A DNA stretch of 64,000 nt from assembly GCF_029760935.1 (NCBI RefSeq), contig NZ_CP121684.1, forward strand, positions 2,294,001-2,358,000, written 5' to 3'. The DNA comes from Lysinibacter sp. HNR (GTDB lineage: Bacteria > Actinomycetota > Actinomycetes > Actinomycetales > Microbacteriaceae). This document shows, piece after piece, positions 8,717 to 16,303 of this stretch. Made by a program: the position numbers and the translations under genes. Numbering within the stretch: position 1 is the stretch's first letter; every line of letters starts with the position of its first letter. The notes beneath the pieces are model-generated. The model was not told the DNA's origin. It saw only the letters and a program-made list of their open reading frames with translations, and ran no database searches.

Positions 8717-10750
8717 TCACACTTTTTCAGTCCCCGAAAGCTTGACTTTCTTCTGGCGCTGGCAAAACAGAATACCGCCGCCGGCAAGGAAACACACACA
8801 GGCCCAGAGCCACAACGCGGCAGGATTTTCTCCCGTGTGAGCAAGAGACTTTCCTCCCCTCTCGGACGGATCCGCAGGCCCGGAGTGAGGGATGACCTCT
8901 ACTGTAATCTCGGGTTGCCCGGCGGTCGTGGTGAGGAAAAAACTCTGGGTATCCTCCCCCGCCAGGTTACTCACCCGCACGGTAATCTCTCTCGTTCCCA
9001 CTTCGCGTGGCACACCGGAGATAACGCCGGAACTGTCGATACTCAGCCCCACGGGAAGAGTACCAAGATCGGTAAATGTGTTGTAGTTTTGAGCGTTGAC
9101 AACTCCCCCGGCAACGGCAATCTGCGAGGAGTAGTCCGCCCCGGTAACAGCGGAAGGCAGAGCATTGGTGATAATGCTCGGGGGCGCAACGTAGGTAAAC
9201 GCCTCCACCGCGGTCGCTGTTATCGTTGTCTGCGTATCCACGCTCCCGGCAAAAACCCCGGCACCAACGGTAATATCGACTATCCCCTCGGGGTTTACCG
9301 GTGACGTAACGGTAATAATCCCGTTCTCGTTGGTGAAACTAAATCCTTGAGTGCTCCCAAAAAATACGCTCTCCACGACCGTGTGAACACCAAGCACAGG
9401 AACCAGGGAACTCGTAAAGGCCTCCCCATTACCGAGCTGTCCCAGGTCGCCCCTTCCCCAGCCGTAGACGGCGCCGCTGCTGCCAAGCGCATACAGGGTG
9501 GCATGCCCCCCGGCAAGCTGAGTAACGGCTTCCCCGATGGCTGAGGTCTGTACGGGAGTACTGCAAGAACACGGAGTACCCGGTCCGGTCGTATTATTGC
9601 CCAACAGTCCGTCCCCTCCTTCGCCCCAGGTGTAGACGATACCGTCGCCTGATAACCCGGCCGCGGCATTCAGACCCGTTCCGATATCAACAAAGGTTGT
9701 TCCGTTGGGAATTGCGCCGTTTGTCAGCGGTGTGGGGGTTCCCGAACCCATGGGGTCCCCGGGGAGATTTCCCGCACCGGTTCCAAGCTGTCCCGCGCTG
9801 TTACTCCCCCAAACATACACGTTGCCATCGCTACCCAGGGCGAGCGTGTACTGGTAGCCAGCAAAAACGGCGGTCGCGGTTATTCCCTGACCCAAGGAGA
9901 GCGTCAATACGGGTATTGGCGACACAATGCCTCCACCCAGGGGAATCGTGCCGTCACCGAGCTGGCCATAAGTATTGTCTCCCCAGGCATAAATAGCTCC
10001 CTCGCTACTCACGGCAAACGAAGAGTTCCACCCCGCGCTAATCGAGGTAAAACTTATTCCGAGAGGAAGATTCACGGAAACGGGGGTCGTGCTGGGGGTG
10101 TTAGAGACGGCACCGTTCCCGAGCTGGCCAGAAATATTGCTTCCCCAGCTATATACCCATCCATCACTGCCGAGCGCAAGGGTGTGCTCCGAACCTGCGG
10201 CAAGATCAACAATCTGCACGCCGGGAGGAATCTCCGTGGTGCTCGTAGAGAAGGGCACAGGAGTATCAATCACATTATCTATGGTGCCAATGCCGAGCTG
10301 CCCACTACTGTTATTACCCCAGACGTACGCGATGCCATCATCGCCCAGAGCCGTCATGTGGTTGTCTCCAGCGGCAATCGCTATAAAAGCTACCCCGCCC
10401 GGTATGTTATCGGTGCGGATCGTCCCGGGGATTTCACTGAACCATTCGCTTGATCCGTTGCCCAGTTCTCCAGATGGATTACCTCCCCAGGTAAAAATTT
10501 CTCCCTCGGAGGTGAGCGCAAGTGCTGATGCGAGCGAGGCCTCAACAGCAGCAAATCCCGGGGCTGCTACCCCCGTGACAATCGTTCCGCCCGCCGTCGT
10601 GCCCCCTGGCGGTGCTATCTCTGGGACAGAGTGAGCGGACGCGACACCACCCATCGTCAAGAAAATTGCGGATCCTACCCCAACAATACCCCGGAGAAGG
10701 CTACGCATTTTAATGTGGCGCACGCAAGAAACAGGGGGGTGATTCAACAT
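8717..10750 (-). CDS. RCC1-repeat surface protein with C-terminal LAHTG sorting signal
   Basis: Secreted, probably wall-anchored protein of about 677 residues. A hydrophobic signal segment (LLRGIVGVGSAIFLTMGGVASA) is followed by about seven RCC1-type repeats with the recurring pattern G..YxWGxNxxGQLGxG, which should form a beta-propeller. C-terminal to the propeller is a putative Ig-like region (LPVGLSIDSSGVISGVPREV resembles He_PIG domains). The tail has LAHTGE, a hydrophobic helix and a basic end, fitting an LAxTG (class E sortase) anchor. ATG 10750 is chosen because AGGA lies upstream; ATG 10708 and GTG 10780 are alternatives. The ligand of the propeller is unknown. Confidence 0.85.
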   Translation of the reverse strand: MLNHPPVSCVRHIKMRSLLRGIVGVGSAIFLTMGGVASAHSVPEIAPPGGTTAGGTIVTGVAAPGFAAVEASLASALALTSEGEIFTWGGNPSGELGNGSSEWFSEIPGTIRTDNIPGGVAFIAIAAGDNHMTALGDDGIAYVWGNNSSGQLGIGTIDNVIDTPVPFSTSTTEIPPGVQIVDLAAGSEHTLALGSDGWVYSWGSNISGQLGNGAVSNTPSTTPVSVNLPLGISFTSISAGWNSSFAVSSEGAIYAWGDNTYGQLGDGTIPLGGGIVSPIPVLTLSLGQGITATAVFAGYQYTLALGSDGNVYVWGSNSAGQLGTGAGNLPGDPMGSGTPTPLTNGAIPNGTTFVDIGTGLNAAAGLSGDGIVYTWGEGGDGLLGNNTTGPGTPCSCSTPVQTSAIGEAVTQLAGGHATLYALGSSGAVYGWGRGDLGQLGNGEAFTSSLVPVLGVHTVVESVFFGSTQGFSFTNENGIITVTSPVNPEGIVDITVGAGVFAGSVDTQTTITATAVEAFTYVAPPSIITNALPSAVTGADYSSQIAVAGGVVNAQNYNTFTDLGTLPVGLSIDSSGVISGVPREVGTREITVRVSNLAGEDTQSFFLTTTAGQPEITVEVIPHSGPADPSERGGKSLAHTGENPAALWLWACVCFLAGGGILFCQRQKKVKLSGTEKV

Positions 10751-10791
10751 AGTAAGTATCGTTCCTAAAAAATAGCCCACCTTTTACACAC

Positions 10792-10803
10792 ACCAACGTT
10801 GGT
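10792..10803. promoter_or_regulatory. 12-bp palindrome upstream of the RCC1 protein gene
   Basis: ACCAACGTTGGT is a perfect palindrome about 42 bases upstream of the probable start codon. It could be an operator, but no regulator is adjacent and 12-bp palindromes also occur by chance. Confidence 0.3.
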
Positions 10804-10917
10804 TGTTGCAGATGGGTTAAATATCAAGATTACATTATGAGCAACACTACCCTGTCAAAATTTTATTGGTAAGCAGTTTTGAACAAAATTCATAAAGCCC
10901 CGCATCGCCAAATCTCG

Positions 10918-11529
10918 CTAGCGCAGCCCTCGAGCGGCGAGGGCATCACCCAGTTCATCGGCATGCTTCAGCACAAGAACCACATAGGGAACAACAAAAA
11001 CACGGAGGCCACCCCGGGCACCGCGAGCGCGTTGAGCGTCGCGCACCTCGCCCGCTAAACCTACAAGCACCGGGATACACCCCAGGGCAACCGTGAGCAG
11101 CAGGGCGGCACGCTGCGGGTCTATGCGCAACACCCGGAGCGGGATCAATCCACGCTCTACGGTGTTCAGCAGGGTGCTCACCCGGGTGGTGAGCACAAGC
11201 AATCCGGCCAATACAATCGCCACGGTCACCCTCGCCGTATTGGCAATGGCAGGTTCCGGCCCGAGAAAAACGAGCTGGCTGATGAGGGTGGCCAGGATTA
11301 TCCAGCGCACCGTCCACACCTGGCGCACCAGTTCACACATGCCAAGAAATCCGTCGCGGAGGCCCGCCACCGCGTATGCCACGATACCCGCCAGGCTCGC
11401 GGCGAGGGTGGCACCCCAGGAAACGGGCAGCGCAGAGACCCCGAGCACCGCTAGGAGAAGGAACACAAGCTTGGGTCCGGCAGGCATTCGGTGCAACCAG
11501 CCATCGCCGGGACGGTAGAGGGTCAACAT
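10918..11529 (-). CDS. bioN: ECF transporter transmembrane (T) component BioN
   Basis: The 203-residue integral membrane protein of the CbiQ/EcfT family couples the ATPase to the biotin-binding BioY subunit. It has several hydrophobic helices and a cytoplasmic coupling region. The C-terminal segments AQRARGARGGLR and ADELGDALAARG carry the paired Ala-Arg-Gly motifs that contact the ATPases in EcfT proteins. It is last in the operon bioY-ligase-thiolase-bioM-bioN and overlaps bioM by seven bases. BioQ operators upstream of bioY should control the whole run, so biotin limitation is the likely inducing condition. Confidence 0.9.
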   Translation of the reverse strand: MLTLYRPGDGWLHRMPAGPKLVFLLLAVLGVSALPVSWGATLAASLAGIVAYAVAGLRDGFLGMCELVRQVWTVRWIILATLISQLVFLGPEPAIANTARVTVAIVLAGLLVLTTRVSTLLNTVERGLIPLRVLRIDPQRAALLLTVALGCIPVLVGLAGEVRDAQRARGARGGLRVFVVPYVVLVLKHADELGDALAARGLR

Positions 11530-12209
11530 ATCAGGCTCTCTTCGTATCGGGCAATGACGTCGGCGGGTTCCCCTACGGCAGCAACGTGACCGCGGGCAAA
11601 AAGCACCGCCCGCTCACACCGCTGAGCAAGGCTAAGGTCGTGGGTCACCAGGATCAAGCGGTGTCCTGCAGGGGCAAAGAGATGGTCGGACACGCGACGA
11701 GAATTACGCGCGTCGAGGTAGGCGGTTGGCTCATCGGCAATAACCAGTTGCGGACGGCGAACAAAAGCACCGCAAAGCGCGAGTAGCTGTTTCTGTCCGC
11801 CGGAGAGATCGTGAGAGGGCCGCTCAGCGAGCGCGGAAAGCTCAAAATGTTTCAGTGCCTCGCTGACTCGCCGGTCGGTTTCGTCGGTTTCTAAACGCTC
11901 CGTACGCAGTGAGAACGCGACGTCTTCCGCCACTGTGGGCATGACGATCTGCGCATCGGGATTACTGAACACGAGAGCTATCCGGCGTCGCAGCTCGTCA
12001 GCTTGCCGCTGCGGGTCAAACCCGAGAATACGGATATCTCCCCCGTTTGGCTTGATCAGGCCACCGATGAGACGCGCGAACGTTGATTTTCCGGAACCGT
12101 TCTCCCCCACAATCGCAATCGTTCGAGCGTCCAGATCAAGGCTTATCTCACGAAGAACGTTGGTCTCTCCCAGAGACACGGATACCCGCCTCAAACCGAT
12201 TGTACTCAT
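11523..12209 (-). CDS. bioM: ECF transporter ATPase BioM
   Basis: The 228-residue ABC ATPase of the biotin ECF transporter shows Walker A (GENGSGKST), the Q-loop region NPDAQIVMPTVAEDVAF typical of EcfA proteins (the NPDxQ motif), signature LSGGQKQLLAL, Walker B (LVIADEPTAYLD) and H-loop (VTHDLSL). It overlaps the upstream thiolase-like gene by four bases and bioN by seven. A single ATPase gene in the cluster, rather than an EcfA1/A2 pair, is usual for dedicated BioMNY systems. Confidence 0.93.
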   Translation of the reverse strand: MSTIGLRRVSVSLGETNVLREISLDLDARTIAIVGENGSGKSTFARLIGGLIKPNGGDIRILGFDPQRQADELRRRIALVFSNPDAQIVMPTVAEDVAFSLRTERLETDETDRRVSEALKHFELSALAERPSHDLSGGQKQLLALCGAFVRRPQLVIADEPTAYLDARNSRRVSDHLFAPAGHRLILVTHDLSLAQRCERAVLFARGHVAAVGEPADVIARYEESLIC

Positions 12210-13330
12210 CGGACAACCTCTACAAGGGCTGCTATACCCATTCCTCCGCCAATTGATGCGGCGGCTATTCCGAGTGTTCCTGAGGGTGCCCCAGACCGCA
12301 CCAGGCGGCTAAACAGTCGAACCACCACAACGGCTCCGCTGGCTCCCCACGGATGCCCCAGCGCGAGTGCACCACCGTCGGCGCAGACGCGTGGGTCGTC
12401 CTCCGCAAGACCGAGTCGATCGAGCACGGCCAAGCTCTGAGAGGCAAACGCCTCGACGATTTCATAGGCGGCGATCTCGGTAGTGTCCACACCGGCCGAT
12501 CGCAGCACGGAGCTCACCGCGGGTGCCGCGCCAATGCCGGGCAGTGCGGGGTCGCAGCCCACCACGGTAGCACATCGCACCGCTAATCCCGGAGCGATGC
12601 CCGACGGTGCCACCGCAACCACCGCGGCACCATCGCTGGTTCGTGTGGAGGTTCCCGCGGTGAGAGTCCCGCCGGGAAAGAGCGGAGGTAGCCTGGGAAG
12701 CAGTGGCTCGGCGCGTCCGATTGTGTCATCGTGGTTCAGCCCGGCGAGGGGAACCATCTCCGCTGCAAACCGGTTCTCCCTCAGTGCCTCACGGGCCCGG
12801 ACATGGCTACGGGCGGCGTGTGTGTCCTGTCGAGCACGTGAGATACCGTCAACAACGGCCAGATCCTCTGCGGCACGCGTCATCTCGGGATCGGGAAACC
12901 CCTCGGGGGCAAACGGTGCCCGCGTATAGGCCTCACCATTCGCTAGACGAGTTGGGGCCGTTGACGGGCTCTCTACACCACCGGCCAGGCGCAGCCCCTG
13001 ATCGCCGGAGCGGATCGCGGTGACCGCATCGAGCACCGCGGCTAAGCCGCTTCCGCACTGCCGATCGATTGTCGCGCCCGGAACCTGAGCCCCGAGGTGC
13101 GCGGCCAGGGCCGACACTCGGGCGAGGTTACCACCCGGCCCCGTGCAGTTTCCCAGCAAAACATCGGCCACCCGGGAATCGTCAGCTCCTACTTGCGCAG
13201 CGTCATCGAGCACTGCGCGCAGCACAGGCGCAGCAAGCTCGTGGGCTCGGAGTCCCGCAAGTGCCCTACCGCGAGTAGAGATGGGGGTTCGCCTAGCCGC
13301 GATAATCACCGGGTCAGGTTGCACGGACAA
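12206..13330 (-). CDS. Thiolase-family protein with altered active site, in the biotin operon
   Basis: 374 residues with the thiolase fold. The nucleophilic cysteine is kept (DRQCGSGLAAV, C92), as is GHPWGASG with H326. Two other catalytic positions differ from biosynthetic thiolases: the Asn of the NEAF motif is Val (VEAFA, about V292), and the second catalytic Cys of the CxGGG motif is Ser (SIGGG, about S359). A standard Claisen-type acetyl-CoA acetyltransferase activity is therefore doubtful; it may be an acyltransferase or hydrolase acting on an acyl-CoA made by the neighbouring ligase. It starts at TTG 13330, seven bases after GGAGGTG. It overlaps the ligase gene by 17 bases and bioM by four, so it is tied to biotin metabolism. 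Confidence 0.85.
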   Translation of the reverse strand: MSVQPDPVIIAARRTPISTRGRALAGLRAHELAAPVLRAVLDDAAQVGADDSRVADVLLGNCTGPGGNLARVSALAAHLGAQVPGATIDRQCGSGLAAVLDAVTAIRSGDQGLRLAGGVESPSTAPTRLANGEAYTRAPFAPEGFPDPEMTRAAEDLAVVDGISRARQDTHAARSHVRAREALRENRFAAEMVPLAGLNHDDTIGRAEPLLPRLPPLFPGGTLTAGTSTRTSDGAAVVAVAPSGIAPGLAVRCATVVGCDPALPGIGAAPAVSSVLRSAGVDTTEIAAYEIVEAFASQSLAVLDRLGLAEDDPRVCADGGALALGHPWGASGAVVVVRLFSRLVRSGAPSGTLGIAAASIGGGMGIAALVEVVR

Positions 13331-14498
13331 GGGGCTTCACCTCCCCCGCAAGAACGCTCCTCACGGCTTCGGCCCGTGCCGGTTTTCCCGACACCGTACG
13401 GGGAAGCATTCCAACATACCAGAGCCGAGGTCGGTACATAGGGGCCAGGATATGGCGAGCGGCCTGGCGCAAATATACAGGCGAGGGCGCCAAATCCGTC
13501 GGCTCGATGAGAGCAGCTACCAGAAAGCCAACGCGACCCCGCGGGACTCCAAACACAATCGCGTCACGAACCCCGGAAATGGTTCGCAGTGCGGCCTCCA
13601 CCTCGTGCGGCACAATGGTGGCGGAGGCACTGAGGATCGCGTTGTCGACACGGCCCAGCAGCCTCAGGCGCCCCGAGACAAGTTCAGCTCGGTCTCCCAC
13701 CGTTACCCAATCGACCTCACGACGCAGTGATCCCTGGCCAAGGGGATGAGCGGAATCGGTGACGGCAGCAACCTGAGGGGAGGCATCAGCCGTGGCACCG
13801 GTGGCGTACCCGGACGCTACAAACGGCGACCGCACCCACAGCTCACCACCGCGCACGCGCAACTCAACCCCCGGAAACGGATGTAGCCCATCCCCCTCGT
13901 CAACCGCAACAAACGACAGTTCGGCGGCACCGTAGTAGGCGATGACCCGGATACCGGCCTCCTCAGCATGCTTTCGTAGGTTGGCATCAAGTGGTGAACC
14001 ACCGATAAGCGCGACACGCAGATGCGGAGGGATCCCACGCTCCAGCAGGGAACGAAACGTTTCCGGGGTGCCGTGAAAGCAGGTCACTCGATCGAGATCC
14101 ACGGTTTTGCGACCCCCGTAGGGAGGGGCCAGGATCGGGAGTGGGCCCCCGTGAAACGAGTGTGCGATGGAAAAAAGCGTGAGTGAGGATGAGGCGGGAG
14201 AGGGCAGTAGAATCGCATCGGAGGGTTGCGCCCCAAAGTACCGGGTGATGGTCGCAAACGAGTCGAGCCATGATGATTCACTGCGTAGCACGATCTTGCA
14301 GAAGCCACTGCTCCCCGAGGTGAGAGTGGCCCAGGCGATTCCCTCGGGAACGGTTGTCGCAGCAGCAACCGCGGCAACCTGCTCCCGCTGAGCGCGGGAC
14401 CACCTTCCGTCAATGACCAGCGGGACGTGGCCGCCATGCCGCATCTCGCGGATGCGTTTGAGGAGCGAGTCCGCACGATCCAAAACGGGAACGATCAC
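13314..14498 (-). CDS. Short AMP-binding acyl-CoA ligase-like enzyme, in the biotin operon
   Basis: ANL-superfamily adenylating enzyme of about 394 residues, shorter than most acyl-CoA synthetases and closer in size to MenE-type ligases. Visible motifs are the P-loop LTSGSSGFCK, the adenine-binding region AYYGAAELSF, the WVTVGDRAEL aspartate motif, the hinge LLGRVDNAILSASA and the C-terminal catalytic lysine in PRTVSGKPARAEA. The start is taken as GTG 14498, because GGTGAGGG lies just upstream and the GTGA overlap with the bioY stop is the usual coupling; an ORF start at 14552 would overlap bioY by 58 bases. Placed between bioY and the thiolase, it probably activates a carboxylate related to biotin or its pimelate moiety. 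That role is inferred from context only. Confidence 0.82.
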   Translation of the reverse strand: MIVPVLDRADSLLKRIREMRHGGHVPLVIDGRWSRAQREQVAAVAAATTVPEGIAWATLTSGSSGFCKIVLRSESSWLDSFATITRYFGAQPSDAILLPSPASSSLTLFSIAHSFHGGPLPILAPPYGGRKTVDLDRVTCFHGTPETFRSLLERGIPPHLRVALIGGSPLDANLRKHAEEAGIRVIAYYGAAELSFVAVDEGDGLHPFPGVELRVRGGELWVRSPFVASGYATGATADASPQVAAVTDSAHPLGQGSLRREVDWVTVGDRAELVSGRLRLLGRVDNAILSASATIVPHEVEAALRTISGVRDAIVFGVPRGRVGFLVAALIEPTDLAPSPVYLRQAARHILAPMYRPRLWYVGMLPRTVSGKPARAEAVRSVLAGEVKPLVRAT

Positions 14499-15127
14499 GA
14501 GACCCTCACCGTGCTCTGCGACGCGGGAACCGACCCCGCCGGATTCCTCCATACTCGCCGAAATGCGCGCGGGTAGGCCCGCACGAGTGTCATAACAATC
14601 GCGGTCGCCAGGGCAGCCTTCATCAGATCACCGGGGATAAAAACAAGGCTTGTCAGAGCCGTCTCAACCAGCGGAAGCCTCGTCATTGCACTCTGCACGG
14701 GGATTCCAATCGCATAAATCACCAGGACTCCGCCAACAAACATACCCAAAACGGTGCGCCACAAAACCGGTTTGCGCCCCGCTGCGTGCACAATAAGACC
14801 GACAACCAAAGCACCAAGAATCCAACCCACCAGATACCCTGCCGAGGGTCCCACAAAAACGCCTAGGCCTCCGCGCCCACCGGCAAGCAGCGGCAGGCCA
14901 ACCGCAACAAGCGCGAGCAAAACGGTTATCGAGAGGGCTCCCAGTCGGGGGCCAAGGATCGCTCCCGCCAACATCACCCCCAGCGTCTGGGCTGTGATGG
15001 GCACGGAGCCCACAACAGTGAAGCTCCCCGGGAGTCCCAGCACGGCAATAGTGGCGACAAAAACCGCAATACGCGCGAGATCCGTGGCATCAAGCCTGCG
15101 TCCGGTTTGACTGGTCAAGCGGTTCAT
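14495..15127 (-). CDS. bioY: Biotin-specific ECF transporter S component BioY
   Basis: Integral membrane protein of about 210 residues with six hydrophobic segments. The BioY pattern is visible: VGSVPITAQTLGVMLAGAIL near the first helices, then GGRGGLGVFVGPSAGYLVG and a late FIPGDLMKA. It binds biotin at high affinity and docks onto BioM/BioN. ATG 15127 is chosen, with GGGGTGA upstream; GTG 15139 is an alternative. It is the first gene of the five-gene operon. Its promoter region carries two perfect TGAAC-N3-GTTCA boxes shared with the divergent bioQ gene. Confidence 0.94.
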   Translation of the reverse strand: MNRLTSQTGRRLDATDLARIAVFVATIAVLGLPGSFTVVGSVPITAQTLGVMLAGAILGPRLGALSITVLLALVAVGLPLLAGGRGGLGVFVGPSAGYLVGWILGALVVGLIVHAAGRKPVLWRTVLGMFVGGVLVIYAIGIPVQSAMTRLPLVETALTSLVFIPGDLMKAALATAIVMTLVRAYPRAFRRVWRNPAGSVPASQSTVRVS

Positions 15128-15173
15128 TATGGCCTTCACCCCTGATCATAAGCACTGCATCGCAACATAAAAA

Positions 15174-15217
15174 TGTTCACCTGAACACCGTTCACCTGAA
15201 CACCGTTCAACTATAGT
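15174..15217. promoter_or_regulatory. BioQ operators and divergent bioY/bioQ promoter
   Basis: Two perfect 13-bp palindromes TGAACACCGTTCA lie at 15182-15194 and 15197-15209, spaced 15 bases apart, with a half-site TGTTCA at 15174-15179. They fit the known BioQ consensus TGAAC-N3-GTTAC described in Corynebacterium. A -10 box TATAGT (15212-15217) for bioQ ends six bases before its GTG start, so that mRNA is probably leaderless. Repression of both directions under biotin sufficiency is the expected behaviour. Confidence 0.85.
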
Positions 15218-15223
15218 GGTAGT

Positions 15224-15856
15224 GTGACCGAAATGGAAAATGGACGCCGCCACACCCGCGATGACGTAGCCCGCGCCGCCCTGCGAGTACTCGACAACTA
15301 CGGTCTACCCGACCTCACAATGCGCAGGCTCGCGTCCGACCTGAGCGTACAGCCGAGCGCTCTCTACTGGCACTTTCCTAATAAGCAAACCCTCCTGGCT
15401 GAGCTCGCCGACCGCATAGTCTCCCGAGTAAACACAATCCCACCCGACCCCACGCTCGGGTGGGCCGCCAGCGTTCGCCTCGAAGCACTATCCCTTCGCA
15501 ACGCTCTACTCGCATATCGCGACGGTGCCGAAGTGGTAGCCAGCACACTCGCGCTCGGCCTCGGTTCATCCCTGGCTCTCGATCGCCTCACAGCGGCGAT
15601 CACCGCGGGTAACTTCGATAGGAACACCGCCCGACGCGCCGCAACAACCCTGCTCCACTTTGCGCTCGGACACGTCTCACACGAGCAACAGCAGATGCAC
15701 TACGACAGCCTCGGAGTTCTTATAGGAAACCCCCGCACTCTAGATTCAGAGAACGGGGACCCCTCCACCGATTTTGAATTTGGTGTTAACCTCCTGATCG
15801 ATGGCCTCAGGTTAAGAGAGTCGGCTAGTCGCGCACCTTCTCCGCAGCGGGGGTAG
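15224..15856 (+). CDS. bioQ: TetR-family biotin regulator BioQ
   Basis: The 210-residue TetR protein has the helix-turn-helix RRLASDLSVQPSALYWHFPN followed by an all-helical regulatory domain. Identification as BioQ rests on divergence from bioY and on the BioQ-type palindromes in between. In characterised actinobacteria BioQ does not bind biotin directly and works with BirA-dependent signals. The GTG start at 15224 follows a TATAGT -10 box by six bases. The 3' end overlaps the convergent DUF2798 gene by 32 bases. Confidence 0.88.
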   Translation: MTEMENGRRHTRDDVARAALRVLDNYGLPDLTMRRLASDLSVQPSALYWHFPNKQTLLAELADRIVSRVNTIPPDPTLGWAASVRLEALSLRNALLAYRDGAEVVASTLALGLGSSLALDRLTAAITAGNFDRNTARRAATTLLHFALGHVSHEQQQMHYDSLGVLIGNPRTLDSENGDPSTDFEFGVNLLIDGLRLRESASRAPSPQRG

Positions 15857-16082
15857 GTACCGGAAGCATCTGTCTGGTCATGCGGCTCACCAGGGGCCCA
15901 AGAATAACGGAGAGGGGAACCGAAACGATAAAAGCAACAATCGAGCTGCGGATAAAGAAGAACATAAAGGTATCACCAAAACCCAGATTAACCGCGGTAA
16001 GAACAAAAGCTATCGGGAAGGTAATGAGAAGTGAGAAAAGGGTGGCGTGTACCCACGCAGCGCGGTTAAACATGTCTTGCAT
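15825..16082 (-). CDS. DUF2798-like small membrane protein
   Basis: 85 residues with two strongly hydrophobic segments (about 13-35 and 45-65) separated by a short polar turn, and basic residues near the second segment (GPLVSRMTRQ). This fits the DUF2798 family of two-helix membrane proteins, whose function is unknown. An ATG three codons in (16073) is an alternative start. The 3' end overlaps bioQ on the other strand. Confidence 0.7.
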   Translation of the reverse strand: MQDMFNRAAWVHATLFSLLITFPIAFVLTAVNLGFGDTFMFFFIRSSIVAFIVSVPLSVILGPLVSRMTRQMLPVPTPAAEKVRD

Positions 16083-16248
16083 CCTCGTAAATTAGGGGGT
16101 TTATATCTTCATCTATTCGAAACAGTGCCTCCGCAAGAAATATTCCGCACGCCCGTGCGAGGTGTCTCCTCCGTCGCGAAAAGACACCCCACACAAATGA
16201 TCCATTGAACGATATCCCGCCTCTACAACACCAAGGTGCGGGAAGTGA

Positions 16249-16299
16249 CCCAGCCCCTCCGTTATTGCTCGGGGAGAGAGGAGAGACTGGGTCACCGAG
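16249..16299. terminator. Inverted repeat downstream of the MacB-like permease gene
   Basis: Perfect nine-base arms GTGACCCAG (16249-16257) and CTGGGTCAC (16291-16299) flank a 33-base loop that can pair further (CCCTCC with GGAGAG-type stretches). It lies just after the minus-strand permease stop at 16304, so a transcription terminator or mRNA-stabilising hairpin is likely. There is no clear T tract. Confidence 0.55.
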
Positions 16300-16303
16300 G
16301 TTA

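Noticed and set aside
8216-9304. Long plus-strand ORF of 362 codons
   Set aside because: It is antisense to the reductase and RCC1 genes, lacks any domain and is explained by codon bias of the opposite strand.
13314-14552. Ligase start at 14552
   Set aside because: It would overlap bioY by 58 bases; GTG 14498 has a good SD and a four-base GTGA overlap.
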